Origin: Chromatiales bacterium
Lineage (GTDB): Bacteria; Pseudomonadota; Gammaproteobacteria; UBA6429; Thiohalophilaceae
NCBI GenBank assembly: GCA_024641465.1
Contig: JAHEDB010000006.1
Coordinates: 1-19,832, forward strand
DNA: 19,832 nucleotides
Direction: 5' to 3'
Shown here: piece after piece, positions 13,202-19,832 of the stretch
Position numbering within the stretch: the stretch's first letter is position 1
How the letters are laid out: each line of letters begins with the position of its first letter
Position numbers and translations under genes: made by a program
Notes under the pieces: model-generated
The model's database searches: none
The model's input: the letters and a program-made list of their open reading frames with translations, nothing else
What the model was told of the DNA's origin: nothing

Positions 13202-14497
13202 TTACGCTCCGGCCACTGCCCGACTGTTTGTCGATTCCGTTTCGGTCTCCGGCTTGCCGTACAACAATTTGATCTCGCCCTCGCCTTGCACCGCCTTTTC
13301 ATCGACCAGACAATGTCGCACCCCCTCCACCGAGGGGGTTTCAAACATGGTCTTGCGTAACAGGTTTTCCATCACCCCGCGCAGACCGCGCGCACCGGTG
13401 CCGTGTTCAATGGCCTTGCGGGCAATGGCGCCGATGGCCTCGTCGGTAAACTCCAGTTCGATCTCGTCAAAGGCGAACAGTTTCTGGTACTGTTTGATCA
13501 GCGCATTACGCGGTTCGGTGAGGATGGTCTTGAGCGCCGCCTCATCCAGTTCTTCGAGGGTCGCCAGCACCGGGAAGCGACCGATGAATTCCGGGATCAG
13601 GCCAAAGCGGCGCAGGTCATCAGGCTGCACCTCCTTGAGGAAGGTCTCCGAATCGGTCTTCTCATCATCAGCACTAAACGCGGCGCTGAAACCGATGCCG
13701 CTGGTTTTGGGTTTGAGACGTTTGGTCACCACCTCTTCCAGCCCGGCGAAGGCGCCGCCGACGATGAACAGAATATTGTGGGTGTCCATGCTGATATCTT
13801 CACCGCCATCGCGCCGCTTGCCCTTGCCCGGCACCTTGACGTTAGTGCCCTCGACCAGTTTGAGCAGGGCCTGTTGCACACCCTCGCCCGATACATCGCG
13901 TACCGCCATGGCGCTTTCCGAACTGCGCGCCAGCTTGTCGATCTCATCGATATAGACAATGCCCCATTCGGCGCGCCCCACATTGCCCTCCGCCACATCG
14001 AGCAGGCGGGTGAGGATGCTTTCCACGTCCTCCCCCACATAGCCGGCCTGGGTCAGGGTGGTGGCGTCGGCAATAGCAAAGGGTACACCGACGATACGCG
14101 CCAGGGTGCTGGCCAGCAGGGTCTTGCCGGAACCGGACGGCCCGAGCAAGAGGATATTCGACTTGCCCAGCTCGACATCGTTATGCCCCATGCACACCGG
14201 ACTATCGGCACTTTCACTGCGCAGGCGTTTGTAATGGTTATACACCGAGACCGAGAGGATCTCCTTGGCCAGGTCCTGGCCGATGACATAATCATCGAGA
14301 CGTTTTTTCAGTTCGCCCGGTTTGGGCAGCGGCCCGTGCAGATCGGCCAGGTCCCGTTTGCGACCCCAACTGGTCACCACCTGATTGGCCAGGCGCACAC
14401 AGGCCTCGCAGATATAACCGTCCAGGCCCGCGATCAGCGGGGTATTGAGCGACTGTGTCACACCGCAAAAAGAGCATTTTTCCAGCTTGTCATTCAT
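13202..14497 (-). CDS. clpX: Second ClpX-type ATPase of the nif cluster
   Basis: A 431-residue ClpX: N-terminal C4 zinc finger (C8, C11, C30, C33), Walker A GPSGSGKT (119-126), pore loop GYVG (152-155), Walker B VYIDEID (181-187), sensor region DVSGEGVQQALLKL, ClpP-docking loop IGF (268-270) and sensor-2 GARGLRG. The substrate-selecting RKH pore loop of housekeeping ClpX is altered; the region reads GKRRDGGED near 226-234. ClpX unfolds proteins for ClpP. In Azotobacter the equivalent nif-linked ClpX2 is reported to control NifB and NifEN levels, and this gene sits in the same position, between nifM and nifF. Its ATG overlaps the nifM stop by 8 bases. The IGF loop suggests it still docks on ClpP. 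Confidence 0.93.
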   Translation of the reverse strand: MNDKLEKCSFCGVTQSLNTPLIAGLDGYICEACVRLANQVVTSWGRKRDLADLHGPLPKPGELKKRLDDYVIGQDLAKEILSVSVYNHYKRLRSESADSPVCMGHNDVELGKSNILLLGPSGSGKTLLASTLARIVGVPFAIADATTLTQAGYVGEDVESILTRLLDVAEGNVGRAEWGIVYIDEIDKLARSSESAMAVRDVSGEGVQQALLKLVEGTNVKVPGKGKRRDGGEDISMDTHNILFIVGGAFAGLEEVVTKRLKPKTSGIGFSAAFSADDEKTDSETFLKEVQPDDLRRFGLIPEFIGRFPVLATLEELDEAALKTILTEPRNALIKQYQKLFAFDEIELEFTDEAIGAIARKAIEHGTGARGLRGVMENLLRKTMFETPSVEGVRHCLVDEKAVQGEGEIKLLYGKPETETESTNSRAVAGA

Positions 14498-15371
14498 GTG
14501 CGTTATCTCCCTGCTGAGCTGATTGTTTTAATTCGGAGAGCCATGACTTCTGGCACATACGCATCCTGCGCTTGGTCAACTGCTCCCTGATACGCGGTTC
14601 GGCTTCTTTGAAGGGCACCGGTCCGGACGGATGAACAATTTCGCAATAGAGGATATGCAGACCGAGTTCGGACTCGACCACCGTGCTGATCTCACCCTCG
14701 CGCATCGAGAACAACATCGTGTCGAGTTCGGGATAGAGTTGTCCCCTGGGGATCTTGCCCAACAGACCACCCTGCATGGCGGTCGGGCACTCGGAATGTT
14801 TCATGGCCTGCTCGGTAAAACGTTTTGGCTTGGCCGTCACCCGCTTGCGGATTGCCGCCATCCGATCGAGTACGACCTCGCGGGTATTTTCGGCAAACTC
14901 TTCGTTGATGGTGATAAGGATATGCCGAGCCGTGCGGGTCTCGGGTTGATCGAATTTTGCCTTGTGCATGTAATAAAACAACATGCAATCTATCTCAGAT
15001 ACCCTGGCGGCGCGTGACGAAATACGGTCCAGCACGGTGTTGACCCGCAACTCACGCTCGATGGCCTGTTGAAACTGCGCCTCACTCAGGCCGTTGTCTT
15101 CCAGATCATTCAGGTAACTTTCACGGTCGGGATAATTGTTGACTACCTGCCGTACGGCATCGGCCAGTACCGACTCGGGGATATGCACATCCCGCGCCTC
15201 CACCGAATCCAGCACCAGTTGTTCCAGCGCACACTCCTCGATCGCCTGGGAACGCACCTTGTCCAACTGCGCTGGCTCTAGCTGGCGCGGCGCCTTGCCA
15301 AACAGATTAATCGCCGCCCGTAGCACGTGGTATTTGATATCGGTTTTGTTCTGGTACATATCCATCTTCAT
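14490..15371 (-). CDS. nifM: NifM, parvulin-type peptidyl-prolyl isomerase
   Basis: A 293-residue cytoplasmic protein with a helical N-terminal SurA-like region (about 15-140) and a C-terminal parvulin isomerase domain (about 146-248: ARHILI, FTEQAMKHSECPTAMQGGLLG, PELDTMLFSMREGEIS, ESELGLHILYCEIV). NifM is required to mature nitrogenase Fe protein (NifH) in Azotobacter and Klebsiella. There is no signal peptide, which separates it from SurA or PrsA. Three close in-frame starts exist (15371, 15365, 15359) and the ribosome site does not decide; I keep the longest. It overlaps clpX by 8 bases. The 182-base gap to nifZ holds an inverted repeat. Confidence 0.9.
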   Translation of the reverse strand: MKMDMYQNKTDIKYHVLRAAINLFGKAPRQLEPAQLDKVRSQAIEECALEQLVLDSVEARDVHIPESVLADAVRQVVNNYPDRESYLNDLEDNGLSEAQFQQAIERELRVNTVLDRISSRAARVSEIDCMLFYYMHKAKFDQPETRTARHILITINEEFAENTREVVLDRMAAIRKRVTAKPKRFTEQAMKHSECPTAMQGGLLGKIPRGQLYPELDTMLFSMREGEISTVVESELGLHILYCEIVHPSGPVPFKEAEPRIREQLTKRRMRMCQKSWLSELKQSAQQGDNAHE

Positions 15372-15400
15372 CTACTATGCATTTAACTCTTAAAATCTCA

Positions 15401-15539
15401 ACCACCAAGACGCCAAGACACCAAGATTATTAATTTATAAATCACCCAAACAATTAACCTGTCATTCAATTACCACTCAACACCTTGAAACCGTCAAATT
15501 AATTTCTATTTAACCTTGGTGACTTGGCGTCTTGGTGGT
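15401..15539. repeat. Inverted repeat (CACCAAGACGCCAAGACACC type) between nifZ and nifM
   Basis: The 25-base arms at 15401-15425 and 15515-15539 are inverted copies with one mismatch; each is built of short CCAAGA-type units. About 90 AT-rich bases separate them. Sequences of the type CACCAAGACACCAAG are familiar as dispersed intergenic repeats in several bacterial groups. There is no coding content. Confidence 0.7.
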
Positions 15540-15553
15540 AAAAATATTTTTCG

Positions 15554-15991
15554 TCATTCACTCACCGTCAGGGCCGTCTCCGGCACCAGCAGGGTCCGGC
15601 CGGTAAATCGCACGTGGTAGGCCACCCCACCGGGTTGGTCACGCAGGACTTTGAGTATTTCCCCTTCGGTGTCCGTATCTGCGATCACCTCACCGTTGAT
15701 CGCCAGGGATTTTAGCGGTTTTACCTTGTCACGAAATTCGTATTTACTCGGCGTCCACGGCTCATCGGCGGGGATGACTTCGTCTTCCTTACAACCCACC
15801 AGCAGGTCCTGTTCGACAAAGTGCACCGAATAGATGGTGTATTCCTGCAAATAGGTGCCGATATTTTGCACATGACCGACACTGCCGCGACGGATCAGCA
15901 GATCACCGGTAGGCACCCCGGGATAGGTACCGTCATTACGCACATTGCGCGTCACACGAACCTCATCGCCATAATCGAATCGTGATTTCAT
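15554..15991 (-). CDS. nifZ: NifZ, nitrogenase maturation protein
   Basis: A 145-residue NifZ. Conserved features are the N-terminal YGDEVRVTRNVRNDGTYPG (7-25), the RRGSVGHVQNIGTYLQEYTIYSVHF strand block and GCKEDEVIP. A second copy of the same small beta motif follows (KYEFRDKVKPLKSLAINGEVIADTDTEGEILKVL, then YHVRFTGRTLLVPE). NifZ acts as a chaperone in forming the P-cluster of nitrogenase MoFe protein, with NifW as partner. It begins 6 bases after the nifW stop, so the two are surely co-transcribed. The second half gives a full-length form rather than the short NifZ of some species. Confidence 0.93.
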   Translation of the reverse strand: MKSRFDYGDEVRVTRNVRNDGTYPGVPTGDLLIRRGSVGHVQNIGTYLQEYTIYSVHFVEQDLLVGCKEDEVIPADEPWTPSKYEFRDKVKPLKSLAINGEVIADTDTEGEILKVLRDQPGGVAYHVRFTGRTLLVPETALTVSE

Positions 15992-15997
15992 AATCGC

Positions 15998-16321
15998 TTA
16001 CTTCTTTATCGCATCCAGGGACACAAAGGCCTGTTGGGGTTCATGCATATGAAACACCTTAAAGACCTTCTCGGTCAGGGCATCGGACTCAACAAAGTCC
16101 TGATAGGCCTGTTGCAAGAGTTTGGTATACACCGCCGTCTTCGCTGCAACATCATCCGGCATGCTGTCGGCGCCCTTGGCCAGGTAGTCATTAAAACGTT
16201 GCAGTATATGCAGCCGATTGACGTGCACTACACTGGGTACATACTCGATACCAAAGTATTCCAAAAAGTCCTCGGCACTCACCAGTTCTTCCATATCGTC
16301 TTCAAAGTCTTGTTCTGTCAT
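15998..16321 (-). CDS. nifW: NifW, nitrogenase-stabilising protein
   Basis: A 107-residue NifW. Conserved features are the acidic N terminus, the AEDFLEYFGIEYVPSVVHV segment, NRLHILQRFNDYLA, and the C-terminal LLQQAYQDFVESDALTEKVFKVF. NifW protects or stabilises the MoFe protein and interacts with NifZ. I chose the ATG at 16321, which has AGGAG about eight bases upstream and starts where family members start. The frame is open as far as 16462, but that part would translate through a palindromic repeat and is not real. nifZ follows 6 bases after the stop. Confidence 0.92.
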   Translation of the reverse strand: MTEQDFEDDMEELVSAEDFLEYFGIEYVPSVVHVNRLHILQRFNDYLAKGADSMPDDVAAKTAVYTKLLQQAYQDFVESDALTEKVFKVFHMHEPQQAFVSLDAIKK

Positions 16322-16336
16322 GTCGTTTCTCCTGCT

Positions 16337-16416
16337 GTAGCCCGGATGAAGCGATAGCGTAATCCGGGAACAATATTGCAATTTCCCCGGATTCCATTGC
16401 ATTTCATCCGGGCTAC
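16337..16416. repeat. GTAGCCCGGATGAA palindromic repeat upstream of nifW
   Basis: The outer arms GTAGCCCGGATGAA (16337-16350) and TTCATCCGGGCTAC (16403-16416) are perfect 14-bp inverted repeats. The inner arms AATCCGGG (16361-16368) and CCCGGATT (16386-16393) are also perfect. The core GTAGCCCGGATGAAGCG...AATCCGGG is the familiar form of a widely dispersed REP-like repeat. It fills most of the 109-base spacer between the TPR gene and nifW. Confidence 0.8.
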
Positions 16417-16430
16417 GTTTCTTAATAAGC

Positions 16431-16973
16431 TTACCCTTTGTAAAACCGCACCACGTTGTCACTCTGTTCGGCGATATTATCGATCACCCGGTCTTTGGCA
16501 ATTGCCAGCAGCATATCCGCCCCGAGCCGATTCTTTTCATCCAGCAACACCAGCTTGCTAAGGATCTCGATCGCCGCATCGATATTACCCAGCCGCAGAT
16601 TCAGATAGCCTGCGCCCTTCAGGGCCAGCAGGTAAAATCGCAACATACCCATGGACTTCAACGCCGCCTCTCCCAGATGACCTCGTTCCAGTTCACGCCA
16701 GTCCTGTGGCATGTTCAGTTCCCGGCCCGTGACCTCCATCGCCTTAGCGGCGATAAACAGGGCATCGCTGTAACGGTGCTGGTAATAATAAAAACGGTAT
16801 AGCGCCACATGCACTACCAGATGCTGCGGCGCCAGAAAGAAGGCCCGTAACAATGGCTTCTCTGCATCGCCATCACCGTATAGGGCGGCGGCCTGTTCAA
16901 TCAGCTCGGCCACCTTCGGCGGCAGAGCCGAATTAAAATACATGTCCTGCCCTTCAAAATCCTGCAAATCCAT
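16431..16973 (-). CDS. TPR-like protein in the nif operon
   Basis: A 180-residue, all-helical soluble protein without signal peptide. About three tetratricopeptide-like helix pairs can be seen (roughly 20-52, 54-87, 114-150), for example PLLRAFFLAPQHLVVHVALYRFYYYQHRYSDALFIAAKAM and YLNLRLGNIDAAIEILSKLVLLDE. The middle, LNMPQDWRELERG, breaks the pattern. TPR proteins are adaptors; none is among the well-described nif genes at this position. It lies 5 bases after the cysE stop, so it is in the same transcript, and I infer a scaffold or chaperone role in nitrogenase assembly. The first ATG is used; ATG at residue 11 is an alternative. Confidence 0.75.
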   Translation of the reverse strand: MDLQDFEGQDMYFNSALPPKVAELIEQAAALYGDGDAEKPLLRAFFLAPQHLVVHVALYRFYYYQHRYSDALFIAAKAMEVTGRELNMPQDWRELERGHLGEAALKSMGMLRFYLLALKGAGYLNLRLGNIDAAIEILSKLVLLDEKNRLGADMLLAIAKDRVIDNIAEQSDNVVRFYKG

Positions 16974-16978
16974 CCTGA

Positions 16979-17764
16979 CTAAACCCTCGCTAACTTTTGT
17001 AACGCCACTTGTTCATGTGTCTGTCCCGGTTCACACACCGTGATGGCCTCGCACTCGCCGCATTCCTCTTCGCGATTGCTCGCCACCAGCGAGAGTTGTT
17101 TTTCCAGGTCTTCAATTCTGCCCACCAGACAGGCAATCGCCCGGCCAACCGGATCGGGGATCAAATGATGATTGAGATCGATACCGAACGGATTCACCGT
17201 ACCCGCCTCGCGCACCTGCACCACCTTGCCGGGGATGCCCACCACGGTGCAATCGGCCTGCACGTTTTCAATCACCACCGAGTTGGCGCCGACCCGCACC
17301 CCCTTGCTCAGGGTGATCGGTCCGAGGATCTTCGCTCCGGCGCCGACCATCACCCCGTCTTCAAGCGTCGGATGACGCTTGCCCTTGTTCCAGCTGGTAC
17401 CGCCGAGGGTGACACCGTGATACAGGGTCACATCGTTGCCAACCTCGGCGGTCTCACCGATCACCACTCCGGCGCCGTGGTCGATAAAGAAACGCCGTCC
17501 GATGGTCGCGCCGGGATGGATATCGATATTGGTCAGGGTGCGACACAGATTGGAGATCACCCGGGCGGCAAACCGCCAGTTGTGACGCCACAGACTATTG
17601 GCCAGACGATAAAACAAAATGGCATGCACACCGGGATAGGTCAGCAACACCTCAAGTCGGGTGCGCGCCGCCGGGTCGCGTTCAAACACACAGGATATGT
17701 CTTCCCTGATGAGTTGCATAAAAGACATCCGTTGTGATGTGTGAATGGCCGCTGTCGTTGTCAT
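16979..17764 (-). CDS. cysE: Serine O-acetyltransferase, nif-linked (NifP type)
   Basis: A 261-residue serine acetyltransferase, which makes O-acetylserine from serine and acetyl-CoA for cysteine synthesis. A short N-terminal helical domain is followed by the left-handed beta-helix (about 80-190) with hexapeptide repeats. The catalytic core is visible: NIDIHPGATIGRRFFIDHGAGVVIGETAEVG, then LYHGVTLGGTSWNKGKRHPTL. The C-terminal tail after 200 is helical and ends with a cysteine-rich ECGECEAITVC segment, unusual for CysE. In Azotobacter the same gene after nifV (cysE1/nifP) boosts cysteine supply for Fe-S cluster assembly. The ATG at 17764 follows nifV by 29 bases; the TPR gene follows the stop by 5 bases. 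Confidence 0.93.
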   Translation of the reverse strand: MTTTAAIHTSQRMSFMQLIREDISCVFERDPAARTRLEVLLTYPGVHAILFYRLANSLWRHNWRFAARVISNLCRTLTNIDIHPGATIGRRFFIDHGAGVVIGETAEVGNDVTLYHGVTLGGTSWNKGKRHPTLEDGVMVGAGAKILGPITLSKGVRVGANSVVIENVQADCTVVGIPGKVVQVREAGTVNPFGIDLNHHLIPDPVGRAIACLVGRIEDLEKQLSLVASNREEECGECEAITVCEPGQTHEQVALQKLARV

Positions 17765-17793
17765 GTGTCTGTCCCGTCACCTGTTAGCGTTGT

Positions 17794-18948
17794 TTAACAC
17801 CAGACCCGCGCATCCTTATGCCGCGCCAGCTCGGTGTAAAAATATTCCAGTTCATTGCGCTGCGGTACCTTCTTGGTCGTCACCACAAAACGTCGGACCC
17901 GGCTGAGCAGGGTCACCGCCTCGGTATCGTTCAATGGGATGCCCATCTCGGCATAGGCCTGTTTCACCGCCCGCGTGCCGGAATGTTTGCCCAGCACCAG
18001 TTCGTGCTTACGCCCGAGGATGGCCGGGTCCACGCCCTGATAATTGCGTGCATCCTTCAACAGGCCATCGACATGGATACCGGCCTCGTGGGTAAACACC
18101 CCTTCGCCGATCAGACTCTTGTGCCAGGCCACCGGCCGATTGGCCGCCTCCGCCACACAGCGCGACAGCAGTGGAAAGTTTTTCAAATCGATATTGGTAG
18201 AGATGTGATAGAGCTGCTCCAGTCCGACGACCACTTCTTCGAGTGGCGCATTACCGGCCCGTTCCCCCAGGCCGTTGACCGTGGTATTGATATGCGAGGC
18301 CCCGGCCATTGCCGCCGCCATCGAGTTGGCCGTGGCCAGGCCCAGATCATCATGGGCATGCATCTCGATCTCCAGATCGGTAGAGCTTGTCAGCTTGCTG
18401 ATCACCCGATGCACGCCAAACGGTTCCATAATGCCGACGGTATCGGCAAAGCGAAAACGCCGCGCCCCCGCCGCCTGAGCGATATCCAGAACCTGTAAAA
18501 TAAAATCCTCATCGGCGCGCGAGGCGTCTTCACCACCCACGCACACCTCAAAGCCCATCGCCCGCGCCGATTGCACAAAGCGCGGAATCTGCCGCAACAC
18601 CCAGTCCCGGTCGCGGTGTAATTTGTTTTTGATCTGCTGGTCCGACACCGGTATGGACAGGTCCACCATGTCCACATTCAGACCGGCACAACTGGCCAGG
18701 TCTTCGGCGCGCATGCGGTTCCACACCAGCAACCGCGCATTCAGGCCCAGCCCTGCAATCGCCCGAATATCGTCCCGCTCCTCCTCGCCCATGGCCGGGA
18801 TACCAATCTCCAGTTCCGGCACCCCCATCGCATCCAGCCGTGAGGCGATGTTGAGTTTTTCGTCCAGCGAGAAGGCCACCCCGGCAGACTGCTCGCCGTC
18901 ACGCAGGGTCGTGTCATCAATCGTTATCTGGCGGTTCGTGTGTGTCAT
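17794..18948 (-). CDS. nifV: Homocitrate synthase
   Basis: A 384-residue enzyme of the isopropylmalate/homocitrate synthase family; it condenses acetyl-CoA and 2-oxoglutarate into homocitrate, the organic ligand of FeMo-cofactor. Family motifs: DDTTLRDGEQSAGVAFS near the N terminus, the metal-binding HAHDDLGLATANS, NGLGERAGNAPLEEV, THEAGIHVDGLLKD and LGKHSGTRAV. The absence of a long regulatory LeuA-like C-terminal domain and the nif context support NifV over LeuA. The frame also opens at GTG 18957, but a GAAG-type ribosome site fits the ATG at 18948 better. It is the first gene of the accessory operon, behind a sigma-54 promoter and a NifA site. Confidence 0.93.
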   Translation of the reverse strand: MTHTNRQITIDDTTLRDGEQSAGVAFSLDEKLNIASRLDAMGVPELEIGIPAMGEEERDDIRAIAGLGLNARLLVWNRMRAEDLASCAGLNVDMVDLSIPVSDQQIKNKLHRDRDWVLRQIPRFVQSARAMGFEVCVGGEDASRADEDFILQVLDIAQAAGARRFRFADTVGIMEPFGVHRVISKLTSSTDLEIEMHAHDDLGLATANSMAAAMAGASHINTTVNGLGERAGNAPLEEVVVGLEQLYHISTNIDLKNFPLLSRCVAEAANRPVAWHKSLIGEGVFTHEAGIHVDGLLKDARNYQGVDPAILGRKHELVLGKHSGTRAVKQAYAEMGIPLNDTEAVTLLSRVRRFVVTTKKVPQRNELEYFYTELARHKDARVWC

Positions 18949-18990
18949 GGCATTCACTTCTTCTTTGTTGCGAAACCTTACTTGGTGGGG

Positions 18991-19006
18991 TGCAACCGCT
19001 GTGCCA
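18991..19006 (-). promoter_or_regulatory. Sigma-54 (-24/-12) promoter of nifV
   Basis: On the minus strand the sequence reads TGGCACAGCGGTTGCA, an almost perfect TGGCAC-N5-TTGCA with exact spacing. The predicted start is near 18980, about 30 bases before the nifV ATG. This is the usual promoter type for NifA-driven nif operons. Confidence 0.85.
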
Positions 19007-19089
19007 AGTTATTATTTGTTGTTTTTCAATATGTTATGATGTTTTTCCTGCGGAGCTCACGCTACAAGGGGTGACAATGGGGGGTGGAT

Positions 19090-19105
19090 TGTGGGAAAGG
19101 CGACA
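19090..19105. promoter_or_regulatory. NifA upstream activator site of nifV
   Basis: TGTGGGAAAGGCGACA is an exact TGT-N10-ACA, centred about 117 bases upstream of the predicted nifV start, within the usual range for NifA enhancer sites. Together with the -24/-12 element it indicates NifA activation of the nifV operon. Confidence 0.7.
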
Positions 19106-19144
19106 ATGGGGAATAGACAAATACTGCACAAGCCAGAGCTCTAA

Positions 19145-19196
19145 TGCGCAGCATTGCGCAACTTTATTTTCTAAATACTTGCGCAATCCTGCACAA
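19145..19196 (+). promoter_or_regulatory. Tandem TGCGCA-N4-TGCRCAA operator-like repeats
   Basis: Two copies of TGCGCA-N4-TGC(G/A)CAA lie at 19145-19161 and 19180-19196, exactly 35 bases apart. Within each copy the half-units are 10 bases apart, one helical turn. Both contain the palindrome TTGCGCAA (19154-19161 and 19179-19186). A further CTGCACAA lies at 19124-19131. They end 42 bases before the Fic gene and probably form its operator. Confidence 0.5.
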
Positions 19197-19238
19197 TGAC
19201 ACAAAATAAAAGCTAACTTGTTGATTTAAGACATACAA

Positions 19239-19832
19239 ATGCTGTCATTCAAACCGGATACAAAACTCGAAAAGTCATTGAAGGCCCTGCAAGCCAGACT
19301 GGTTAAGGCTGCCAGCCAGTTGCTGTCCCTCACCGAGCACGAACGACAGTACCTGAACAAATGCGCCTTGATTAGCAATGTCGGCGCATCCACGCGTATC
19401 GAAAACGCGGTCCTGACCGATGTCGAAATCGAATGGGTCGATACCACCCTGTCGGTCGATGGCAAAACCACCGCATTTGAAGAGAAGAAATCCTTTATCC
19501 TCGATAAGTTGTCCAGTGATCGTGAACGGAGCATCGAGGAAGTGGTCGGTTGTCGGGATATCCTGAATATCGTTTATCAACAGGCAAGCGGACTGTTTCC
19601 ACTTACTGAAATAGTTCTGCGTGGCTTGCATCATGATCTACTGAGAAACTATCCGCCCGCCAGATATTATGCCGGTCAATACAAAACTGTCGAAAATCGG
19701 GTTGTATCAACCAACCATGCCACAGGACAACAAATCAATGTACTGGAGCCAACCCCGCCTGGTGTCATGACTGACATGGCCATGCAGGAACTGGTCGCCT
19801 GGTATAACAACACACTTCACGAAGCCGCATGG
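19239..19832 (+). CDS. Fic-family protein, N-terminal part (cut by window end)
   Basis: An open frame from ATG 19239 to the window edge, 198 codons without a stop; an in-frame TAA at 19227 rules out an earlier start. The N-terminal half carries the Fic inhibitory-helix motif (S/T)xxxE(G/N) as STRIEN (51-56), followed by the AVLTDVEIEWV helix. Next come LRGLHHDLL, an RYYAGQYKTVENRVV segment matching the Fic R-Y/F-R-x-x-x-N-x-V pattern, and EPTPPGVMTDMAMQELVAWYNN. The catalytic HPFxxGNGR motif should come just after the window end and cannot be checked. Fic enzymes AMPylate target proteins; this layout, with the inhibitory motif in the same chain, is class II. It is divergent from nifV and probably unrelated to nitrogen fixation. 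Confidence 0.85.
   Translation, partial: MLSFKPDTKLEKSLKALQARLVKAASQLLSLTEHERQYLNKCALISNVGASTRIENAVLTDVEIEWVDTTLSVDGKTTAFEEKKSFILDKLSSDRERSIEEVVGCRDILNIVYQQASGLFPLTEIVLRGLHHDLLRNYPPARYYAGQYKTVENRVVSTNHATGQQINVLEPTPPGVMTDMAMQELVAWYNNTLHEAAW

Noticed and set aside
13403..14590. Long plus-strand open frame (395 codons) antisense to clpX
   Set aside because: It mirrors the codon pattern of the real clpX and nifM genes on the other strand; the protein has no recognisable domain.
16322..16462. N-terminal extension of nifW
   Set aside because: It would translate the palindromic repeat; the ATG at 16321 has a good ribosome site and fits NifW length.

Overview
The window looks like a gammaproteobacterial chromosome, probably a nitrogen-fixing sulfur-oxidiser of a Chromatiales-like group. 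The case rests on the nif gene order nifV-cysE-nifW-nifZ-nifM-clpX-nifF (the order known from Azotobacter), on an APS-reductase-like flavoprotein/ferredoxin pair, and on cytochrome c4 and SCO proteins. The species cannot be named from the sequence alone. Coding density is high and almost everything is on the minus strand. No tRNA, rRNA, CRISPR array or intact insertion sequence was seen.

Region 1 (1-2163): an AT-rich leader of about 530 bases with no convincing gene, then a two-gene plus-strand operon (a Cache/PDC sensor-domain protein and a fumarylacetoacetate-hydrolase-family enzyme). It ends at a hairpin shared with the convergent operon.

Region 2 (2175-11616, all minus): eleven consecutive genes. 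In transcription order they are a periplasmic binding protein fused to a NosL-like domain, an ABC permease, a membrane protein that is not a normal ABC permease, an ABC ATPase, a SCO-type copper/thiol protein, a di-haem cytochrome c4-like protein, a GntR/HutC regulator, an AprA/fumarate-reductase-like flavoprotein, an AprB-like di-cluster ferredoxin, a HEAT-repeat protein and an FdxA ferredoxin. This looks like one functional unit: import of a small solute, periplasmic copper and haem chemistry, and cytoplasmic flavin/Fe-S redox chemistry. I cannot name the substrate. The operon is preceded by a sigma-54-like -24/-12 element, a NifA-type TGT-N10-ACA site and an FNR-type box. A near-identical palindrome lies in front of both the first gene and the GntR gene, which suggests local repression and a possible link to nitrogen-fixation control. 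This is the best candidate for an undescribed system in the window.

Region 3 (11948-18948, minus): a nif accessory operon. nifV makes homocitrate for FeMo-cofactor, cysE (nifP type) supplies cysteine, nifW/nifZ/nifM help nitrogenase mature, a second clpX probably controls turnover of Nif assembly proteins, and nifF is an electron-donor flavodoxin. Two uncharacterised genes (a TPR protein and a gene overlapping nifF) are embedded in it. Three spacers of more than 100 bases inside the operon, and the region just past its end, each hold a different palindromic repeat, the last being a MITE-like element. nifV has a good sigma-54 promoter with an upstream NifA site.

Region 4 (18949-19832): the nifV upstream region with tandem TGCGCA-type repeats, then the first 198 codons of a plus-strand Fic-family protein with an inhibitory-helix motif, cut by the window end.
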